From NCBI GenBank assembly GCA_903857265.1, contig CAIODZ010000010.1, positions 62,001 to 126,000 of the forward strand: DNA of 64,000 bases, read 5' to 3'. Below the pieces are notes generated by a model. That model saw nothing but the letters and a program-made list of their open reading frames with translations. It made no database searches and was not told the origin of the DNA. This document shows, piece after piece, positions 8,483-17,274 of the stretch; the stretch's first letter is position 1; each line of letters starts with the position of its first letter. Both the position numbers and the translations under genes were made by a program. The stretch is from an uncultured Phycisphaerales bacterium. Its GTDB lineage: Bacteria > Planctomycetota > Phycisphaerae > Sedimentisphaerales > Anaerobacaceae.

Positions 8483-9349
8483 ATGGCAATTGTAGGTATC
8501 GCAAAGATAACAGAGATTCTCGAAGAGCTTGGCGGCCAGACCACCACAGCCAACCTGGTTGTATGTATAGGCGGCATACTGGTGCTGTCGGTCTGGGCAA
8601 TCAGAACATCCCTGGGCACAAAGTCGCTCGACAACGCGCCAGTACGGGAAAATATTATGCCCCCCCTTTGGGCGCTTATACCGTTTTTCCTGTGGTTTGG
8701 GACGGTATCGGTATTATATTTCATCAAGGAAAAATTACTGGCGGGCCTGCCCGACTGGCAGGATGCTATAGCGGACAACCTGGCGATTTGCCTCGGCGTA
8801 ATCCCCGCAATCGTAATAAGCATTATGATAGCACGGATAACTTTTGCCCGCGGACTAAAGGGCCTGGGGCTTAATCTGAAAACCATTCCACGCGATTTTG
8901 CAGCCGCGATACTCAATCTATTTGCGATTATGCCGGTTGTCCTCGGTGCGATTGTCCTGACGACCATCATTGGCAAATTAATCTTCGGCGACAAATTTCA
9001 AATGCCGCAGCACGAGGAATTAAAACAGATAATCGCTTATTCCCAGTGGCAGGTGCGCGCACTGATTGTCTTTACCGCGATTGTGGTCGTGCCGTTTGTG
9101 GAGGAGCTTATTTTCCGCGGGATGATTCAAACTGCGCTGCGGTCATATATCGTCAGACCCTGGCCCGCGATTTTCATTGCTTCGCTTGTCTTCATTGTTT
9201 TCCACGCAAATCCAGAGCACTGGCTCGCCCTGTTCGCCCTGTCGCTTTGCCTCGGCTATACTTACGAAAAAAGCGGCTCCCTTTTCCGCTCCATTTTCGT
9301 CCACGCCCTCTTCAACGCTATGAGCGTCCTCGCCGCGCTAAATCAGTAA
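8483..9349 (+). CDS. CPBP family intramembrane glutamic-type protease
   Basis: This 288-aa polytopic membrane protein carries all three signature motifs of the CPBP/Abi family (Rce1-like): EELIFR at 207-212, FxxxH at 237-241 (FIVFH) and HxxxN at 274-278. Members cleave prenylated proteins or peptides within the membrane, or process bacteriocins; the substrate here is unknown. GAGG lies a few bases upstream of the ATG. The gene is divergent from murA with about 90 bp between them and has no obvious partner. Confidence 0.88.
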   Translation: MAIVGIAKITEILEELGGQTTTANLVVCIGGILVLSVWAIRTSLGTKSLDNAPVRENIMPPLWALIPFFLWFGTVSVLYFIKEKLLAGLPDWQDAIADNLAICLGVIPAIVISIMIARITFARGLKGLGLNLKTIPRDFAAAILNLFAIMPVVLGAIVLTTIIGKLIFGDKFQMPQHEELKQIIAYSQWQVRALIVFTAIVVVPFVEELIFRGMIQTALRSYIVRPWPAIFIASLVFIVFHANPEHWLALFALSLCLGYTYEKSGSLFRSIFVHALFNAMSVLAALNQ

Positions 9350-9372
9350 ACAAGCCGTTTGCTGCAAAAAAT

Positions 9373-9400
9373 TTGTGCTTTAGGAGAGAAAAGGTATAAT
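9373..9400 (+). promoter_or_regulatory. Predicted sigma-70 promoter for the exonuclease gene
   Basis: TTGTGC (9373-9378), a 16-bp spacer and TATAAT (9395-9400). A second TATAAT follows at 9415-9420 in a similar context (GGTGTATAAT), so two start points are possible. The gene starts at 9470. Confidence 0.6.
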
Positions 9401-9469
9401 CGGGCCATCCGGTGTATAATTGCCGAGGGTGATCGGATTCGCACAATCTGAAAGGACTCATTAACAAAT

Positions 9470-10060
9470 ATGCTCCACCCATGTTACAAAGACCAAAGAG
9501 CAGCTATTGATTGGGCGAGGATGGTTCTTGCAAACAAGGAACGGTTCGTAATCTTAGATACTGAGACAACTGGCATCGGTAGAAATGATGAAATCATCCA
9601 GATAGGAATTATAGATCTTGATGGCAATACTCTTCTAAACCAGAACATTCGTCCTCAGAAAAGAAAAGCTATCCCGAAAGATGCGACTAATGTTCATGGG
9701 CTCACTATGGACGAACTTATTAATTGCCCTGTCTTTTCGGAACTCAAGGACATACTGAAGCAGACTATCGGCCACAGGGGTATTATTGCTTACAACGCCG
9801 AATTTGACCTTCGATTATACAAACAAAGCTATAAAGTCAGTGGCGGATTCTTTCCTAACGGAAACTGGCACTGTGCCATGCGTGAATATGCTCAGTTTGT
9901 AGGCGAATGGGATGATTATCATGGGAATTATAGGTGGCACAAACTGGAAAGTGGAGATCACACCGCTATTGGTGACTGCCTCGCTACTTTGGCTATTATC
10001 CAGCAAATGGCTCAAACCAAGAAATTGAAGCGGTGGTATGCGTTTTGGATTGGAGAATAA
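9470..10060 (+). CDS. DnaQ-like 3'-5' exonuclease (DEDDh family)
   Basis: The 196-aa protein has the three exonuclease motifs of the DEDDh superfamily: LDTETTG with Asp30 and Glu32, NAEFDLRLY with the second Asp, and HTAIGDCLAT with the catalytic His and last Asp. It is a free-standing nuclease domain with no polymerase fused. It could proofread, process RNA or trim DNA ends. GAAAGGACTC upstream provides a ribosome-binding site. It stands alone, converging on the ABC exporter genes, and appears somewhat more AT-rich than surrounding genes. Confidence 0.88.
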   Translation: MLHPCYKDQRAAIDWARMVLANKERFVILDTETTGIGRNDEIIQIGIIDLDGNTLLNQNIRPQKRKAIPKDATNVHGLTMDELINCPVFSELKDILKQTIGHRGIIAYNAEFDLRLYKQSYKVSGGFFPNGNWHCAMREYAQFVGEWDDYHGNYRWHKLESGDHTAIGDCLATLAIIQQMAQTKKLKRWYAFWIGE

Positions 10061-10116
10061 TTTTTATAGATAGTAATAACCATAACCGGGGACAGCTACT
10101 ATTTTTCGATAAGCAA

Positions 10117-10908
10117 TCAGAATACCAGCCGTTTTTTGAGGCGTTTGACCGCGAAAAAGCCAACGACAGAAATGAATACTATTATGTAAAGCATATCGAG
10201 CAGAAGATACCAGTGATATTGGCCTGCGCAGACGGCGCGTGTAAGCCGGACGGAATGCGTCAGGGGTATAATTTCGGCAAACGGGCGAATATAGGCGGGC
10301 AGATTGGAAATCGGAAAGACCACGCCCGAAAAGAAAAACATCGGCGAGATAAAACCCGTGAAGTAAAAATTGAAATGGTTAATCGTCCTGACAAATGACG
10401 TAACTAATAACGCCATAACAGAAAACATCAGCCCGGTGAAAAACCCTATAAATGGAGCGAGCAAACCACGCGGCAAAGATATGATGCCGAAACAGGTCAG
10501 CACACACAATACGGCAAACGAGAAGAAAAATCCCTTTGTCCCCGCCCAGATAATTTCCCCGATAATCAGATTATTGGCGGTCAAGGGCGCTGCTAACATG
10601 CCGTCATAGACCTTCTCGAACTCCATCCTGATAAATGTGCCGAACGTGCATTCGAATGATGCGGTAAACATCGCCGAGGTCATAAGAAGTCCGGTCCCGA
10701 GAAACTCGATATAAGTCAGGCCTTCCATCGACTGGGTGATGTATTTGGCCAGACCTAAGCCGACGCCCGCCAGAAACAACAACGGCTCAAGAAACGGAGG
10801 CAAACCGTTGCTGAAGATATTCTTCGTATAGACCCGCGTATGCCGGAACCAGACGCTGAACAATCGGCTGGCAAGCGGCGGATATAAATATGACCTATTG
10901 TCTTTCAT
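10117..10908 (-). CDS. ABC-2 type transporter permease
   Basis: The 263-aa protein has six predicted membrane segments and the ABC-2 permease layout of the NodJ/daunorubicin exporter type (ASFECTFGTFIRMEFEKVYDGMLAAPL is the coupling-helix region; SPMFFFSGVVFPISNLP is the late conserved segment). It overlaps the 3' end of the ATPase gene by 14 bp, so the two form one transcription and translation unit. It probably exports a lipid, polysaccharide or small molecule; the cargo is not readable. Confidence 0.9.
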   Translation of the reverse strand: MKDNRSYLYPPLASRLFSVWFRHTRVYTKNIFSNGLPPFLEPLLFLAGVGLGLAKYITQSMEGLTYIEFLGTGLLMTSAMFTASFECTFGTFIRMEFEKVYDGMLAAPLTANNLIIGEIIWAGTKGFFFSFAVLCVLTCFGIISLPRGLLAPFIGFFTGLMFSVMALLVTSFVRTINHFNFYFTGFISPMFFFSGVVFPISNLPAYIRPFAEIIPLTHSVRLTRAVCAGQYHWYLLLDMLYIIVFISVVGFFAVKRLKKRLVF

Positions 10909-11827
10909 TTAGTGCCCTGCCCGTCGCCTTCAAAAATACATCCTCAAGATTCGACTGTCTCAAAAAGTAACGTGCGCCCTCTAATCGACCCGCCAAATTA
11001 CTTAAAAGCTGGTCATCATCGCAATACACCCGTGTTGTCTCCTGCGTGCGGTCTATTCTGACTTTCTGCAGCGTCGCGTCGTCTGCTATCGCTTCAAGCG
11101 TCTGGCTGCCCGTAATTTCAAGGACGTATTTCTCGACATTTTTCGTAAGCAGCTCAGCGGGCGACCCGCGAAGTATGCCCGCCCCTTTATCCATAATCAA
11201 AATCGTATCGCAAAGCGCAAACGCCTCTTCCATATAGTGCGTCGTCAGCAGAATCGTTGTCCCGTGTCTTTTGAGCTGCCGCAGTTTGTCCCATATCAGG
11301 TGTCGCACCTGCGGGTCAAGGCCTGTCGTCGGCTCATCGAGTATCAATAACTTCGGATTATTCATCAGCGCACGTGCGATTACCAGGCGCCGCTGCATAC
11401 CGCCCGAAAGCTCCCTGATTCTGGCGGCGCGCTTGTCCGACAATTCCATAAACCCAAGCAAATAATCAATCCTGCTCGTCGCCGCCTTGCGCGGCAAAGC
11501 GTAAAACCGCGAATAAACCATCAGGTTGCTTATTACGTCAAGCTCCTCGTCGAGATTGTTGTCCTGCGGGACGACGCCTGAGAGATATTTGATTGCAAGC
11601 TCATTGTTCGCGGGGTCATAGCCCAAAACGTTTATCGAGCCGCCGCCATTTTCCCCCCTCGTGCATTTGCCATAGAGCATCTTCATCATCGTTGTCTTGC
11701 CCGCGCCGTTTGGGCCGAGGAAACCATAGCAGGCATTGGCCTCAACCTCGAAACTCAGGTCGCGGACGGCATTCACCTTGCCGAAGCTCTTGCTTATATT
11801 TTTAACTGTAATCGCAAATTGTGTCAT
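10895..11827 (-). CDS. ABC transporter ATP-binding protein (NodI/DrrA type)
   Basis: The 310-aa ATPase shows Walker A GPNGAGKTT (about residues 38-46), signature LSGGMQRRL and Walker B LLILDEPTTGLDPQ, followed by the H-loop TTHYMEEA. The C-terminal extension of about 80 residues is typical of NodI/DrrA/CcmA-like exporters. With the overlapping permease gene it forms a complete ABC-2 exporter energised on the cytosolic face. Confidence 0.94.
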   Translation of the reverse strand: MTQFAITVKNISKSFGKVNAVRDLSFEVEANACYGFLGPNGAGKTTMMKMLYGKCTRGENGGGSINVLGYDPANNELAIKYLSGVVPQDNNLDEELDVISNLMVYSRFYALPRKAATSRIDYLLGFMELSDKRAARIRELSGGMQRRLVIARALMNNPKLLILDEPTTGLDPQVRHLIWDKLRQLKRHGTTILLTTHYMEEAFALCDTILIMDKGAGILRGSPAELLTKNVEKYVLEITGSQTLEAIADDATLQKVRIDRTQETTRVYCDDDQLLSNLAGRLEGARYFLRQSNLEDVFLKATGRALNERQ

Positions 11828-11891
11828 AGTTATTATCCGGAGGGAATTTTATCACGCCGGCGCAGTTTTGGAAACCTCAAACGCCCCGCAA

Positions 11892-12569
11892 TCAGGCACG
11901 CAAACGGGCTAATATCTTTTTGTTTGTCAGTTCCCGAATCGCGTCGGCGGCTATCCAGCGAGCCGCGGGCGAATCCATCTTCCGGATTTCCTTTGCGACA
12001 GCCACCGCTTTTTTATTGAGCCGTGTATTCCGCTTGCCAATCTGCCGCAACGCCCAGTTTACGGCTTTTTTGACGAAGTTACGCTCGTCATCGGCATGAT
12101 GTTTGATGATATCGAAGAACTGGAGGAATTTTTTATCCGGTGCTCTTTTATCGTGGACAGCCAAAGCAGCCATCAACGCAAAACCCGCTCGTCTGACAAA
12201 CTCTTCTTTGCGCCCGGACCATTCGATTGCCTTGTCCCAGGCAAATGGCGTCTTGTCGAACAGCACACCGCAACAAACATCGCACACGGCCCAGTTATCG
12301 AATTGACGCACCCAGTTATTCATCTGGGATTTGGTTACCTGCCTCGGGTCATCAATAAGCACAGCTACTATCCTCGCTTCGTGGATATTGCTTTCCCAAA
12401 GTTCCAACGCGAGTTTATGGTCGGTCCCTATTTCTTTGGCAAGTTTGCGCATGCGCGGCGCCGATACGCCCAGCGCGTGGTCTGTCTTGATTGCAAAATG
12501 GGTCATTCCCGCCAGGTAGTCCGGCTCCGCCAAAGATTTGAGCGCATCGATAACCTGATTACAATTCAT
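11892..12569 (-). CDS. AlkD-like DNA alkylation repair protein
   Basis: The HEAT-like helical-repeat architecture matches the AlkD DNA glycosylase family: LAGMTHFAIKTDHALGVSAPRMRKLAKEIG, then ELWESNIHEARIVAVLIDD, then FDNWAVCDVCCGVLF, with a C-terminal RxxGKRNTRLNKKA repeat. The family excises alkylated bases such as 3-methyladenine and 7-methylguanine without base flipping. The ATG at 12567-12569 matches the usual family N-terminus; an in-frame TTG at 12611 would add 14 unconserved residues. Neither start has a strong Shine-Dalgarno sequence. It follows a small membrane-protein gene on the same strand. Confidence 0.83.
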   Translation of the reverse strand: MNCNQVIDALKSLAEPDYLAGMTHFAIKTDHALGVSAPRMRKLAKEIGTDHKLALELWESNIHEARIVAVLIDDPRQVTKSQMNNWVRQFDNWAVCDVCCGVLFDKTPFAWDKAIEWSGRKEEFVRRAGFALMAALAVHDKRAPDKKFLQFFDIIKHHADDERNFVKKAVNWALRQIGKRNTRLNKKAVAVAKEIRKMDSPAARWIAADAIRELTNKKILARLRA

Positions 12570-12615
12570 CTCGCGACAATGGGACAATCCGCTGCCGTCT
12601 CCCGCTATCAATCGA

Positions 12616-12810
12616 TTATTTGACTATGAGAAAATATACTCCGAAAGCGACCACAACAGGGCCTAAAATTTTGGCTATCTTGCCGAATTTCCTGTGCCAG
12701 GCCTCTGCCTCATCGGGGCTTATAAACTTATCCAACTGCACCTTTTTATATGCAATCAGCGACAACAGTCCGCCCCCAACTATCGCTATCAATGAAAATA
12801 CAATATTCAT
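12616..12810 (-). CDS. Small two-helix membrane protein, 64 aa
   Basis: This 64-aa protein has two hydrophobic segments (residues 3-19 and 47-62) around a charged middle (KKVQLDKFISPDEAEAWHRK). AAGGAAG upstream of the ATG is a good ribosome-binding site. I do not recognise it. It lies just upstream of the alkD-like gene on the same strand and may share its transcript. Confidence 0.7.
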   Translation of the reverse strand: MNIVFSLIAIVGGGLLSLIAYKKVQLDKFISPDEAEAWHRKFGKIAKILGPVVVAFGVYFLIVK

Positions 12811-12866
12811 ATCTCACTTCCTTCCTTATGTTTGATACCAAACTTCGGGGCATCCCTGCCATCTCG

Positions 12867-13664
12867 TTATTTCAATCCTAATACGTCGGCCATTGAGTAA
12901 AGGCCGGGTTTTTTATTTATTAGCCAGCCCGCCGCGAGAAGAGCGCCGCGAACAAATGTGTCTCTGCTGTGAGCGGTATGATTCAGCGTTACTGTCTCGC
13001 CGAGCGTCGAGAAAATCACCGAATGAATCCCGACTATATCGCCCGCGCGAACCGCGTGCATACCGATTGTGCCTTTATCACGCAAAGCATCTTTGCCGCT
13101 CCTGCCATTGGTGAGGCAGTCGGGGAATTCCTTACCCGTCGCCTTTGCGATATTTTCCGCAAGCGTCAAAGCCGAGCCGCTCGGTGCGTCTTTTTTGAAG
13201 CGATGGTGCTGCTCGACAATCTCAATATCGTAATCAGGTCCCAGCATCAACGCCACTTTGCCGACGATGGCAAACAGGGTATTCATCCCCACACTCATAT
13301 TGGTCGCGCAGACGATTGGGATTTTCGAGGATGCTGTTTCGATTTTCTTCCGCTGGCTGTCGCTCAAGCCCGTTGTGCCCAGAACTAAACCTGTTTTATT
13401 GCCCGAACAATAATCAATCGACTTGTCCGCCGCCTCAGGCAACGAAAAATCAATTACAACATCCGCCCTTGCGGGAAAACCGTCCGCTACCTTAACATTA
13501 AGTTGGGCAACGCCCGCCAGAACGCCCGCATCTTTGCCCAAGTCGGGATGGCCCGTTTTTTCAACCGCTCCCGCGATTTCAAACACGCCTTCTTCCGTCG
13601 CCAAGGCCACAATACGCCTGCCCATTCGACCCGCAGCGCCGCAAACTATCAGTTTTGGTTTCAT
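12867..13664 (-). CDS. dapB: 4-hydroxy-tetrahydrodipicolinate reductase DapB
   Basis: DapB makes tetrahydrodipicolinate in the diaminopimelate/lysine pathway, feeding peptidoglycan and lysine synthesis. The 265-aa protein has the dinucleotide-binding motif CGAAGRMGRR near the N-terminus, VIDFSLPEAA, and the family signature EQHHRFKKDAPSGSA containing the catalytic His and Lys. Length is normal. GAGG lies upstream of the start. It is monocistronic here, divergent from the sugar-metabolism pair that follows. Confidence 0.96.
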   Translation of the reverse strand: MKPKLIVCGAAGRMGRRIVALATEEGVFEIAGAVEKTGHPDLGKDAGVLAGVAQLNVKVADGFPARADVVIDFSLPEAADKSIDYCSGNKTGLVLGTTGLSDSQRKKIETASSKIPIVCATNMSVGMNTLFAIVGKVALMLGPDYDIEIVEQHHRFKKDAPSGSALTLAENIAKATGKEFPDCLTNGRSGKDALRDKGTIGMHAVRAGDIVGIHSVIFSTLGETVTLNHTAHSRDTFVRGALLAAGWLINKKPGLYSMADVLGLK

Positions 13665-13821
13665 TTAGCTAACCTCTTATTATTCCCTAATATGCTGTCC
13701 ATCAATGATAGCTGTTTTCAACGCAATTAGCAAGAGTTACGAACTATTCGCTTGATGTTAAAAGAGGCAAGTGGTAAAAATGGGCAATGGTCTGAACCGA
13801 TAATTTTTAGGAGGCATCGCA

Positions 13822-14733
13822 ATGAACCGAAGGGCATTTGTAGCAGCAGGTCTTGCCGCCGGGATGGCGGCGATATCAAGTTCTCACGCAGAAGACAAAC
13901 CGGCAGCAAAACCATCAGGCAAATTCAAGCTCAAATACGCCCCGGAGCTTGGGAAGTATGAGGCAAGCGCAGGTAAAGACCCCATCGACCAGTTGAAGTT
14001 CTTCGCCGACGAGGGGTTCTCGGCGATGTTCGATAACGAGCTTTATAAAAAGCCGCCCGAACTGCAGGAGGCAATCGCCAAACAATGCCAGCAGCTTAAT
14101 CTTGCTATGGGGCCGTTTATCGCCTATGCGGAATTCAGCAAGCCGACATTTGTCCTGAAAGACAATACCGTCCGTGAATCTGCTATCGCTAAAATCAAGG
14201 CGGCAATCGAGGTTTCAAAACGCACCGGCTGCAAAATGGGTATCGTCGTGCCTGGGCAATATGACAACAAACAGGAATGGGCTTACCAGACTGCCAACGT
14301 TATCGATAACCTCAAGGCCTGCGCCGAGGTCTGCGAAAAAGACGGCTTCATTATGGTTATCGAGCCGCTTAATAACTGGATAAACCACCCCGGGATGTTC
14401 CTCTCCAAAATCCCTCAAGCCTACCAGATTTGCAGGGCGGTCAACAGCCCATCCTGTAAAATCTTAGACGATATGTATCATCAGCAGATTACCGAGGGCA
14501 ACCTCATCCCCAATATGGACCACGCCTGGGAAGAAATAGCCGTATTTCACATAGGCGACACGCCCGGACGAAACGAGCCGACAACAGGCGAAATCAACTA
14601 TCGAAACGTCTTCAAACATATTCACGAAAAAGGATACCAGGGCGTCCTTTGTATGGAGCACGGCAAAAGCAAACCCGGCAAAGAAGGCGAACGGGCGGTA
14701 ATCGACGCATATCGCTGGTGCGATACCTATTGA
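13822..14733 (+). CDS. Tat-exported hydroxypyruvate isomerase-like TIM-barrel protein
   Basis: The 303-aa protein starts at an ATG preceded by AGGAGG and opens with a short Tat-type signal (NRRAFVAAGLAAGMAA, cleavage near SHAED). The mature part fits the xylose isomerase-like / hydroxypyruvate isomerase barrel: EPLNNWINHPG with the metal-ligand Glu, KILDDMYHQQ, HIGDTPGRNEP and CMEHGKSKPG. Planctomycetes often carry exported members of this family with unknown substrates. It is followed 36 bp later by a Tat-exported Gfo/Idh/MocA oxidoreductase, and the pair is closed by a strong terminator, so they form a two-gene operon probably acting on a sugar or inositol-like compound in the periplasm. 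Confidence 0.85.
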   Translation: MNRRAFVAAGLAAGMAAISSSHAEDKPAAKPSGKFKLKYAPELGKYEASAGKDPIDQLKFFADEGFSAMFDNELYKKPPELQEAIAKQCQQLNLAMGPFIAYAEFSKPTFVLKDNTVRESAIAKIKAAIEVSKRTGCKMGIVVPGQYDNKQEWAYQTANVIDNLKACAEVCEKDGFIMVIEPLNNWINHPGMFLSKIPQAYQICRAVNSPSCKILDDMYHQQITEGNLIPNMDHAWEEIAVFHIGDTPGRNEPTTGEINYRNVFKHIHEKGYQGVLCMEHGKSKPGKEGERAVIDAYRWCDTY

Positions 14734-14769
14734 AACAATCCTTAACCGAAAGCTGAAAGGGTGATACTT

Positions 14770-16065
14770 ATGCACGAAATGAATAGAAGGTCGTTTATGA
14801 AAACAACCGCGGCGGTTTCGCTCGGAGCAATCGCCTCGCAAATCGGCACAAGGGCTTTCGCCGCGGGTGACGATAAAATTCGTATCGGCGTCATCGGCTG
14901 CGGCGGACGCGGAACTGATGCCGTGCGCAACTGCGTCGAATCCTCCGAATCGGTCGAGCTGGTGGCAATGGCAGACCTCTTTAAGAACCGCCTCGACGAC
15001 TCATTCAAGAATTTGAAAGAGGGCATCCCCGATAAGAAAGTCGCTCCTTTGAAAGGATTCAATGTGTCGCCCGACCAGTGTTTCGTCGGCTTCGACGCAT
15101 ACCAGAAACTTCTCGCCTGCAAACTCGACATGGTCCTGCTGACCGCCCCGCCATATACAAGACCGATGCACCTCAAGGCCGCGGTCGAGGCGGGCAAACA
15201 CGTCTTTATGGAAAAGCCGGCGGGCGTTGACCCCATCGGCATCAGGTCGGTAATCCAAACGGCTGAGCTGGCAGACCAGAAGAAACTCTCAATCGTCGCG
15301 GGCACTCAGCGCAGACATCAGAAACACTATCTCGACTTGATGAAAAAAATACAGGATGGCGCAATAGGTGAAATAATGTCCGCGCAATGCTATTGGTGTG
15401 GCGGCGATATGCTTAACTACTGGAAATGGTTCGACAGGGACAAAATGCCAAATGATATGGAATGGCAGTGCAGAAACTGGCCCTGGTTCCTCTGGACTTC
15501 GGGCGACCATATCGTCGAGCAGCACGTTCATAATATCGACGTTATTAACTGGGCGCTCGATGCGCACCCGGTCAAGGCATACGGCATGGGCGGCAGAGCC
15601 GCGAGAAAGAACGGCAACATATATGACCACTTCGCCGTCGAATTCGAATACCCCAAAGCAATCAGGGTAACCAGTATGTGCCGGCAGATGCCCGGCTGCT
15701 CTGAACGCATCTCGGAAAACGTCAAGGGAACCAAAGGAATCTGCTATACCGACGGCACAACCGGCTACATTAGAGACGAAACCACCCACAAATACGAAGG
15801 CCCCAACCCGAATGCGTATGTTGTGGAGCACACCGACCTGATACAAAGTATCAGGGATGGCAAGCCGCTCAACGAGGCCAAACGCGTCGCCGAAAGCACC
15901 CTCACCGGCATTATGGGCAGGATGAGCACATATACCGGAAGGGAAATTTCCTGGGACTGGGTTATGAAAGCCTCAAAGCTCGACCTGATGCCGGCCAAAT
16001 TGGATTTCGCAGGCGAACTGCCCGCTGAACCCGTCGCAGTACCCGGCAAAATACAGCTTATCTGA
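14770..16065 (+). CDS. Tat-exported Gfo/Idh/MocA family NAD(P)-dependent oxidoreductase
   Basis: The start at ATG 14770 is chosen because AAAGGG lies 8 nt before it; a GTG at 14761 would overlap that site. The N-terminus is a Tat signal (NRRSFMKTTAAVSLGAIAS). The Rossmann motif RIGVIGCGGRGTDA follows, then FMEKPAGVDP with the family's conserved EKP and a C-terminal alpha/beta domain (GDHIVEQHVHNIDVINW). Proteins of this architecture oxidise sugars or inositols and usually keep a tightly bound cofactor when exported by Tat. It pairs with the isomerase-like gene upstream. Confidence 0.9.
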   Translation: MHEMNRRSFMKTTAAVSLGAIASQIGTRAFAAGDDKIRIGVIGCGGRGTDAVRNCVESSESVELVAMADLFKNRLDDSFKNLKEGIPDKKVAPLKGFNVSPDQCFVGFDAYQKLLACKLDMVLLTAPPYTRPMHLKAAVEAGKHVFMEKPAGVDPIGIRSVIQTAELADQKKLSIVAGTQRRHQKHYLDLMKKIQDGAIGEIMSAQCYWCGGDMLNYWKWFDRDKMPNDMEWQCRNWPWFLWTSGDHIVEQHVHNIDVINWALDAHPVKAYGMGGRAARKNGNIYDHFAVEFEYPKAIRVTSMCRQMPGCSERISENVKGTKGICYTDGTTGYIRDETTHKYEGPNPNAYVVEHTDLIQSIRDGKPLNEAKRVAESTLTGIMGRMSTYTGREISWDWVMKASKLDLMPAKLDFAGELPAEPVAVPGKIQLI

Positions 16066-16100
16066 CAAAACGGTTTTGAGATTTATCAACTGAACCATCG

Positions 16101-16129
16101 GGGCGCTGTCCGACAGCGCCCTTTTTTTT
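16101..16129 (+). terminator. Rho-independent terminator of the isomerase/oxidoreductase operon
   Basis: GGGCGCTGT (16101-16109), a 3-nt loop and ACAGCGCCC (16113-16121) are followed by eight T. It lies 35 bp after the oxidoreductase stop codon. Confidence 0.95.
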
Positions 16130-16161
16130 GCGCAGCCGGTGTTACAACTATTAAATCGAGA

Positions 16162-16869
16162 TTACCAGATACAGGGTATGAGTCGGAAGCGGACTTGTTT
16201 TGCGTAGTCGGTATAGCCGGGAAGCTCTTTTTGAAGGGTGAGGTCTTCGAGGTACGTGCGAATGATAAGCAGGAAAATATCTATCGCTACCGGAATAAGA
16301 GCATAGATTGAGCCGAGAAGCAGGGCCAAGGCAGGCATGAAAATGATTATTCCGACGTAGCCGGGATGACGAACGTAATGGTATGGTCCTTCGGTAATAA
16401 CATAATGGCCACGGTCGGTCTGGATGCGGACCCCGCTGGAAAAAAAGTTATTTGTCCACATCGCCCAATAGATAATACAAGAGCTGGTCAGAATCAAAAC
16501 AAACATCACCGGATACAGGACAATGGGTAACTGGGGCGACCAGTGAAACCGGCCCGCGTCGAGAGCGGCAAGCAAACTAACGGATAAAGACAAGGGAACG
16601 TGGATAGCTAAAAAGATTTTATCCCACCATTTGACACCGGGGCCGGGCCTGACGCGTTCCTGCATAAGTTCCTGTTTTTTGGTGAAGAAAACGCCGAATC
16701 CCGTCATAAAAATCAGGAGAGTCGAAAAGAAAAGCCAGCCCTGCCAGTAATCCAGCCGGCCCGCCAATACGAAGATTGCAACTCCAATCGCAATAATACT
16801 GATAAAGGAGCGCATCATCGTCCTTCGGTATGAGAACTTCTTTTTTGTCCCGGTTTTTACATCTTGCAT
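16162..16869 (-). CDS. Isoprenylcysteine carboxyl methyltransferase (ICMT/PEMT)-like membrane protein
   Basis: The 235-aa protein has five or six membrane segments and the ICMT/phospholipid methyltransferase signature GPYHYVRHPGYVG followed by a C-terminal segment with E-x2-L-x7-YxxY (EDLTLQKELPGYTDYAKQV). The family binds S-adenosylmethionine at the membrane and methylates lipids or lipid-linked groups; bacterial substrates are mostly unknown. It converges on the oxidoreductase operon and lies back to back with a small membrane-protein gene. Confidence 0.82.
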   Translation of the reverse strand: MQDVKTGTKKKFSYRRTMMRSFISIIAIGVAIFVLAGRLDYWQGWLFFSTLLIFMTGFGVFFTKKQELMQERVRPGPGVKWWDKIFLAIHVPLSLSVSLLAALDAGRFHWSPQLPIVLYPVMFVLILTSSCIIYWAMWTNNFFSSGVRIQTDRGHYVITEGPYHYVRHPGYVGIIIFMPALALLLGSIYALIPVAIDIFLLIIRTYLEDLTLQKELPGYTDYAKQVRFRLIPCIW

Positions 16870-16962
16870 TTTATTTTCTCAGGGCTTCCCAAACAGCCGC
16901 CAAACAGGTAAACTCATTGTCAAAAGTATATCCTTTAACGAAATTTATTGAAAGGAGAAGAT

Positions 16963-17238
16963 ATGTACTGCACCAATATGCCCCATGACGGTATGTTACC
17001 TGTTTGTATTGTTACTATTGTGGCCCTGGCGATACTTCTTTCCCTGGTTGTGCTCCTGGTAAAAACCTGGATTAACTGCATGATTTTCCACAAGGCGGGC
17101 TATAGCTGGGCTTGGGGATTGCTGACTTTAGTGCCGATTGCAAACATAATTCTGCCGTTTGTTCTTGCGCTTGGCGACTGGCCCGTACGCAGAGAGCTTC
17201 GCCGGCTGAAAGACGCCGCCAAGACACAGGCAACCTAA
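16963..17238 (+). CDS. Small membrane protein, 91 aa
   Basis: The ATG at 16963 follows AAAGGAGAAG; a TTG at 16948 lies before that site and is unlikely. Two hydrophobic segments (about residues 12-38 and 48-68) frame a loop FHKAGYSWAWGLLTLVPIAN, followed by a basic tail RRELRRLKDAAK. The pattern (two helices, AGxxxWxxLxPIxN) is common in small uncharacterised membrane proteins. It lies 36 bp before the next membrane-protein gene and probably starts the operon that ends with lpxB. Confidence 0.78.
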   Translation: MYCTNMPHDGMLPVCIVTIVALAILLSLVVLLVKTWINCMIFHKAGYSWAWGLLTLVPIANIILPFVLALGDWPVRRELRRLKDAAKTQAT

Positions 17239-17274
17239 CTCCATCTCTTAAAAAATAGTTAAAGGAGTTACCTT

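Noticed and set aside
8391-8600. 70-residue N-terminal extension of MurA
   Set aside because: It is not conserved in MurA and overlaps the divergent CPBP gene; the standard N-terminus begins at 8390.
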